Below, one piece after another: positions 61,134 through 64,000 of a stretch of DNA of 64,000 bases. Location of the stretch: contig NZ_JAMGBD010000001.1 of assembly GCF_023516555.1 (NCBI RefSeq), positions 310,001 through 374,000 of the forward strand, given 5' to 3'. The stretch comes from Sphingomonas alba (GTDB lineage Bacteria; Pseudomonadota; Alphaproteobacteria; Sphingomonadales; Sphingomonadaceae). Made by a program: the position numbers and the translations under genes. Under the pieces are notes generated by a model. It saw only the letters and a list, made by a program, of their open reading frames with translations. It was not told where the DNA came from and searched no databases. Positions within the stretch are counted from its first letter, which is position 1. The number at the start of each line of letters is the position of its first letter.

Positions 61134-61307
61134 GCGCGAAGCTATTGTGAGCGTTGAGCCGCGTCTGCAATGGGTCGAAACCTGCCACCAGCAATTCTTT
61201 TCGAGCGAGCAGTGTCTGGCGCGGACGACATAGCGCTGGCACGACAGTCAGCAGCCGCGACAGCGGCGCTCAGCCGCCGCGCAATCCGTTGTTGGTAGGG
61301 TGGAAAA

Positions 61308-61383
<76 letters not shown>

Positions 61384-61675
61384 ACTGCCTGTCAGGCGAT
61401 GCGCCGGCTTTCAAAAAGCCGTCATGCGCGGCGCGCCGGTAGCAAATGCGATACTGGGGCGCAACCGCCTGAATTCAATAAAATGACCTGCGGCCTCAAT
61501 CGCGCAGTTGCATGCCGATGGATTCGTCGAAATGCGTGGCCATCTGCCGCCGCGCTTCTTCGGGCTCGCCGTGTCAGCGGGCCCTAGCAGCATGCGGCGC
61601 GAAGGCAGCGTGGGCCGCTTCGCAGCGCGGCGCGAAGAGTTTGCAGCAAAACGCGGCCCCGAGCGTAATCGTGCC

Positions 61676-62992
61676 ATGGTTCGGTTCGAGATCGAGGCCA
61701 GGGCCGATGCCGAGGCGACCGAGCTGCTGGTCAACGGCAAAGCCTATCGCATCGCCGGCGGTGATCCGGAGCACTATGCCGCATTCTATGCCGAGCTGAA
61801 TCGGGACTTCGGGGTTCGCGATCCTTACCGGAGTGAGCAGTGGTTTCCTAAATCACCTGACCCAAGATGGAAGCCATTGATAACGAACAATATTCACCCG
61901 AGGATTCTGGCGGGTTACGGCGACCCTGCAGTCCTACAAACCGGTGAATCCTACGTGCTGGTGGCGACGTCGAACGATGCGCCGGATGCCTTTCCGATTT
62001 TGACGTCGGTAGACCTGGAGCACTGGGACCCGGCGGGGTTCGTGTTTCCGGAAGGCGAGGCGCCCGCCTGGACTTTGGCGGGGGTTCGGGTCGGGGACTT
62101 CTGGGCGCCGGAAATGGCGCGGGTCGGCGAGGAATATTGGCTGACCTACACGGCGCGCGACAAGGATCGGGTGCTGTCGATCGGCCTCGCCAAGGCCAAG
62201 CAGCCGACGGGGCCCTGGACCGACATCGGCAAGCCTTTGCTCAGCGGCGCGATGATCGACGCACATTTGTTCGTCGACGAGGTGGGGCCGGTGCTGTTCT
62301 GGAAGAAGGACAGCAACAGCCTGTGGCCGCGCCCCCTCGCCCGCCTGCTCCGCGAACGGCCCGAACTCATCGAGCGCCTGGTCGACAGCGAGCAGGACCG
62401 GACGACCGCGGCCTGGGCGGCGGCGATCCAGCCCTGGGCCGAGACGCGGCGGCCGATGGAGCGCTTCTTCCTGATGCAGCCGCTGATCCGCACGGCGATC
62501 GACAGCTGGGACAAGGTTCGCGCGGTGCTGCGCGCCAGCGGCTGCCCGGCGGACATGCTGGATGCGCTGCAAACGCCGATCTTTGCGCAGAGTCTGCACG
62601 CGAATGGCACGGAATTCGCCGGAAAACGCGTGCAGGTGCTCGCCAACGACATGGACTGGGAGGGGCACCTTATCGAGGGACCGTGGGTGACGAAGCAGCA
62701 GGGCCGCTACTGGCTCTTTTATGCCGGCAACGACTTCACCTCGCCGGCCTACGGGATCGGCGTCGCGGTCTCGGACGATGTGTTCGGCCCGTATGAGAAG
62801 ATGGCGGAGCCGCTGCTGCAATCGACGACGGTATGGCTGGCGCCCGGACATGCCTCGGTTGCGCCGGGTCTGGATGGCGAGCCGCAATTGTTCTTCCACG
62901 CCTTCCACCCCGAGACCGGCGGCTACAATGTCTTCCGGGCGCTGCTGACGGCGAAGCTGAAATTCACCCGCGACGACGTCAGTCTGGCTTGA
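61676..62992 (+). CDS. GH43-like glycoside hydrolase with helical insertion
   Basis: 438 residues from the ATG at 61676; an ATG at 61592 is possible. Five-bladed propeller signs: D83 in GYGDPAVL as base, D195 in IDAHLFV as modulator, E334 in EGPW as acid. Between them, about 213-320 is a mainly helical stretch ([20 protein letters not shown]) not usual for GH43. No signal peptide, so an intracellular oligosaccharide-degrading role is inferred. It overlaps the aldose-1-epimerase-like gene by 14 bp. Confidence 0.82.
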   Translation: MVRFEIEARADAEATELLVNGKAYRIAGGDPEHYAAFYAELNRDFGVRDPYRSEQWFPKSPDPRWKPLITNNIHPRILAGYGDPAVLQTGESYVLVATSNDAPDAFPILTSVDLEHWDPAGFVFPEGEAPAWTLAGVRVGDFWAPEMARVGEEYWLTYTARDKDRVLSIGLAKAKQPTGPWTDIGKPLLSGAMIDAHLFVDEVGPVLFWKKDSNSLWPRPLARLLRERPELIERLVDSEQDRTTAAWAAAIQPWAETRRPMERFFLMQPLIRTAIDSWDKVRAVLRASGCPADMLDALQTPIFAQSLHANGTEFAGKRVQVLANDMDWEGHLIEGPWVTKQQGRYWLFYAGNDFTSPAYGIGVAVSDDVFGPYEKMAEPLLQSTTVWLAPGHASVAPGLDGEPQLFFHAFHPETGGYNVFRALLTAKLKFTRDDVSLA

Positions 62993-63866
62993 CGTCGAGG
63001 CGCATGCTGAGCGTCATTTCCTCGCCGGGTTTGAGGACGCGCACGCCAAGTTCCGGCCATTCCTCCTCCGGCTCGTTGAGCGCGGCATTGGCATGGGTGA
63101 CCGGCTCGGCGACGAACAGGCCGCCCTCCCTTGGCGAATAGAGCTGGAAGAAGTGCGCGTCGGGCGAGGACATCACGAGCTCGACCGGCCAATCGGTATC
63201 GCTGATCCGCGCCTCCCCGCCCCAGCCTGCGAAACCATGGTCCAGACCCTGCCCGCAGATGTGGCGGCCATCGAGGTCGAAACGGCCGATCGCCGGCCCC
63301 TTCGCCAGCGGCAGGACATTTTCGTCAATGTCCCAGACGTCGGTGACATGAGTGCCGAGGACCGTGTCCGGCCCGCAGTGGAAATAGGGATGCAGGCCAA
63401 GGCCGCAGGGCATGGGATCGGTCGACGTGTTGAAGCAGGACAGGCGAACCGTCAGTCCGCCCGCGTCGAGTGCGAAATGCTGGCGTGCCTCGTAGGTCCA
63501 GGGCCATTCGCCGGCCTGATGCTCGTAAGCCAACTCGGTCTCCGCCTCGTTGGCGAAGAGGATATTCCAGCGGCCGAGCCAGCCCTGACCGTGCAGCACG
63601 CTGGGGTCGCCTGCCATGTTCGGTTGCATCACGACCTCACGGCCGCGAAAGGTGAAACGGCTGCCGCGGATGCGGTTGACGAAGGGCACGAGCGGGAAGC
63701 AGGCGGCCTCCAACACATTTGTCGAGCCGCTGTGGCATCCGCGCATCAAGGGGAATGGATCGCTGCCTTCACCTGTCCAATCGAAGCGCGCGATACTGCC
63801 GCCAATGGAAGGGCTTAGCGCCAGTTCCAGATCACCGATGTGAAGTTTGACCTGTTCGTCGACCAT
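62979..63866 (-). CDS. Aldose-1-epimerase family protein
   Basis: 295 residues from the ATG at 63866; an alternative start at 63899 exists. GalM-like beta-sandwich; [26 protein letters not shown] (first catalytic His), GLGLHPYF (second His) and [10 protein letters not shown] (Glu) align with the family. It interconverts alpha and beta sugar anomers. The convergent GH43-like neighbour suggests a shared sugar-use role. Confidence 0.9.
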   Translation of the reverse strand: MVDEQVKLHIGDLELALSPSIGGSIARFDWTGEGSDPFPLMRGCHSGSTNVLEAACFPLVPFVNRIRGSRFTFRGREVVMQPNMAGDPSVLHGQGWLGRWNILFANEAETELAYEHQAGEWPWTYEARQHFALDAGGLTVRLSCFNTSTDPMPCGLGLHPYFHCGPDTVLGTHVTDVWDIDENVLPLAKGPAIGRFDLDGRHICGQGLDHGFAGWGGEARISDTDWPVELVMSSPDAHFFQLYSPREGGLFVAEPVTHANAALNEPEEEWPELGVRVLKPGEEMTLSMRLDVKPD

Positions 63867-63944
63867 TGCCCGTCCCTGTCCCGAAGCTGTCGACGGCATT
63901 CAGGCCGAAGCAACTTATCCACCGGCATTTTAAGCACTTAGGTT

Positions 63945-63960
63945 GCGGGACGGTTCCCGC
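63945..63960. other. Small hairpin at the right edge
   Basis: GCGGGA (63945-63950) and TCCCGC (63955-63960) form a perfect 6-bp stem with CGGT loop, followed 9 bp later by TTTTT. It lies upstream of the epimerase gene; the T-run is too distant for a convincing rightward terminator. Confidence 0.3.
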
Positions 63961-64000
63961 GGACGCTATTTTTAGCTCGGGAGCTTGGGGAGGGTCAGGT

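Noticed and set aside
61384-61675. Possible gene between tRNA-Lys and the GH43-like gene
   Set aside because: Frames here lack motifs and a convincing ribosome binding site; treated as non-coding.

Overview
The window is a gene-dense, high-GC stretch of an alphaproteobacterial chromosome, most likely a sphingomonad (Sphingomonadales, in or near Sphingomonas/Sphingomicrobium). This rests on the proS-lolC-lolD-dnaE order, a PhoK-like alkaline phosphatase, MutL with an endonuclease motif, and a tRNA-His that keeps G-1 paired with C73. The calls come from reading the sequence; no database search was run. I see no phage, insertion sequence, CRISPR array or rRNA. Five tRNAs are present: Met, His, Val, Leu and Lys.

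Layout. 0-6.6 kb (minus strand): a coupled run proS-lolC-lolD-gpx, a small secreted protein, and dnaE cut by the left edge. 6.6-13.6 kb: a Crp/Fnr regulator, a retropepsin-like protease, small conserved genes, kup and ald. 13.6-18.3 kb: ccmCDEFGHI for cytochrome c maturation, every junction a 4-bp overlap; ccmA and ccmB are not in the window. 18.3-22.4 kb: a leucine-dehydrogenase-type enzyme, a HIT protein, a second Crp/Fnr regulator and a large secreted protein. 22.5-33 kb: a proteostasis block hupB-lon-clpX-clpP-tig with membrane-protein, persulfide dioxygenase, glycosyltransferase and cupin genes between its members. 33-36.3 kb: envelope genes of poorly known role (two proline-rich small ORFs, two lipoproteins, an M48 peptidase). 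36.3-43.4 kb: a PhoK-like phosphatase, gatCAB, a 2OG-Fe oxygenase and a TauE/SafE transporter behind a possible attenuator leader. 43.5-46 kb: a DUF3089-like hydrolase, ruvX and pyrB. 46-49.8 kb: an orphan ParA-type ATPase with a ribbon-helix-helix protein and two SPOR-domain proteins. 49.8-54.5 kb: serB, miaA, a divergent ilvC, a 57-residue protein and mutL. 54.7-60.2 kb: the rod-shape operon mreBCD-mrdA-rodA. 60.2-64 kb: a PhzF-like protein, a GH43-like glycosidase and an aldose-1-epimerase relative.

The genome is very compact. Same-strand genes are often coupled by ATGA or GTGA overlaps. Of 12 convergent junctions, 10 overlap, and five of those share one CTAG that supplies the stop codon of both genes. 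Most of the window is housekeeping. The best leads for something new are the Trp-Trp leader with an intrinsic terminator ahead of the TauE/SafE gene, the ParA/RHH/SPOR module, and the neighbouring ICMT-like and CPBP-like membrane proteins.
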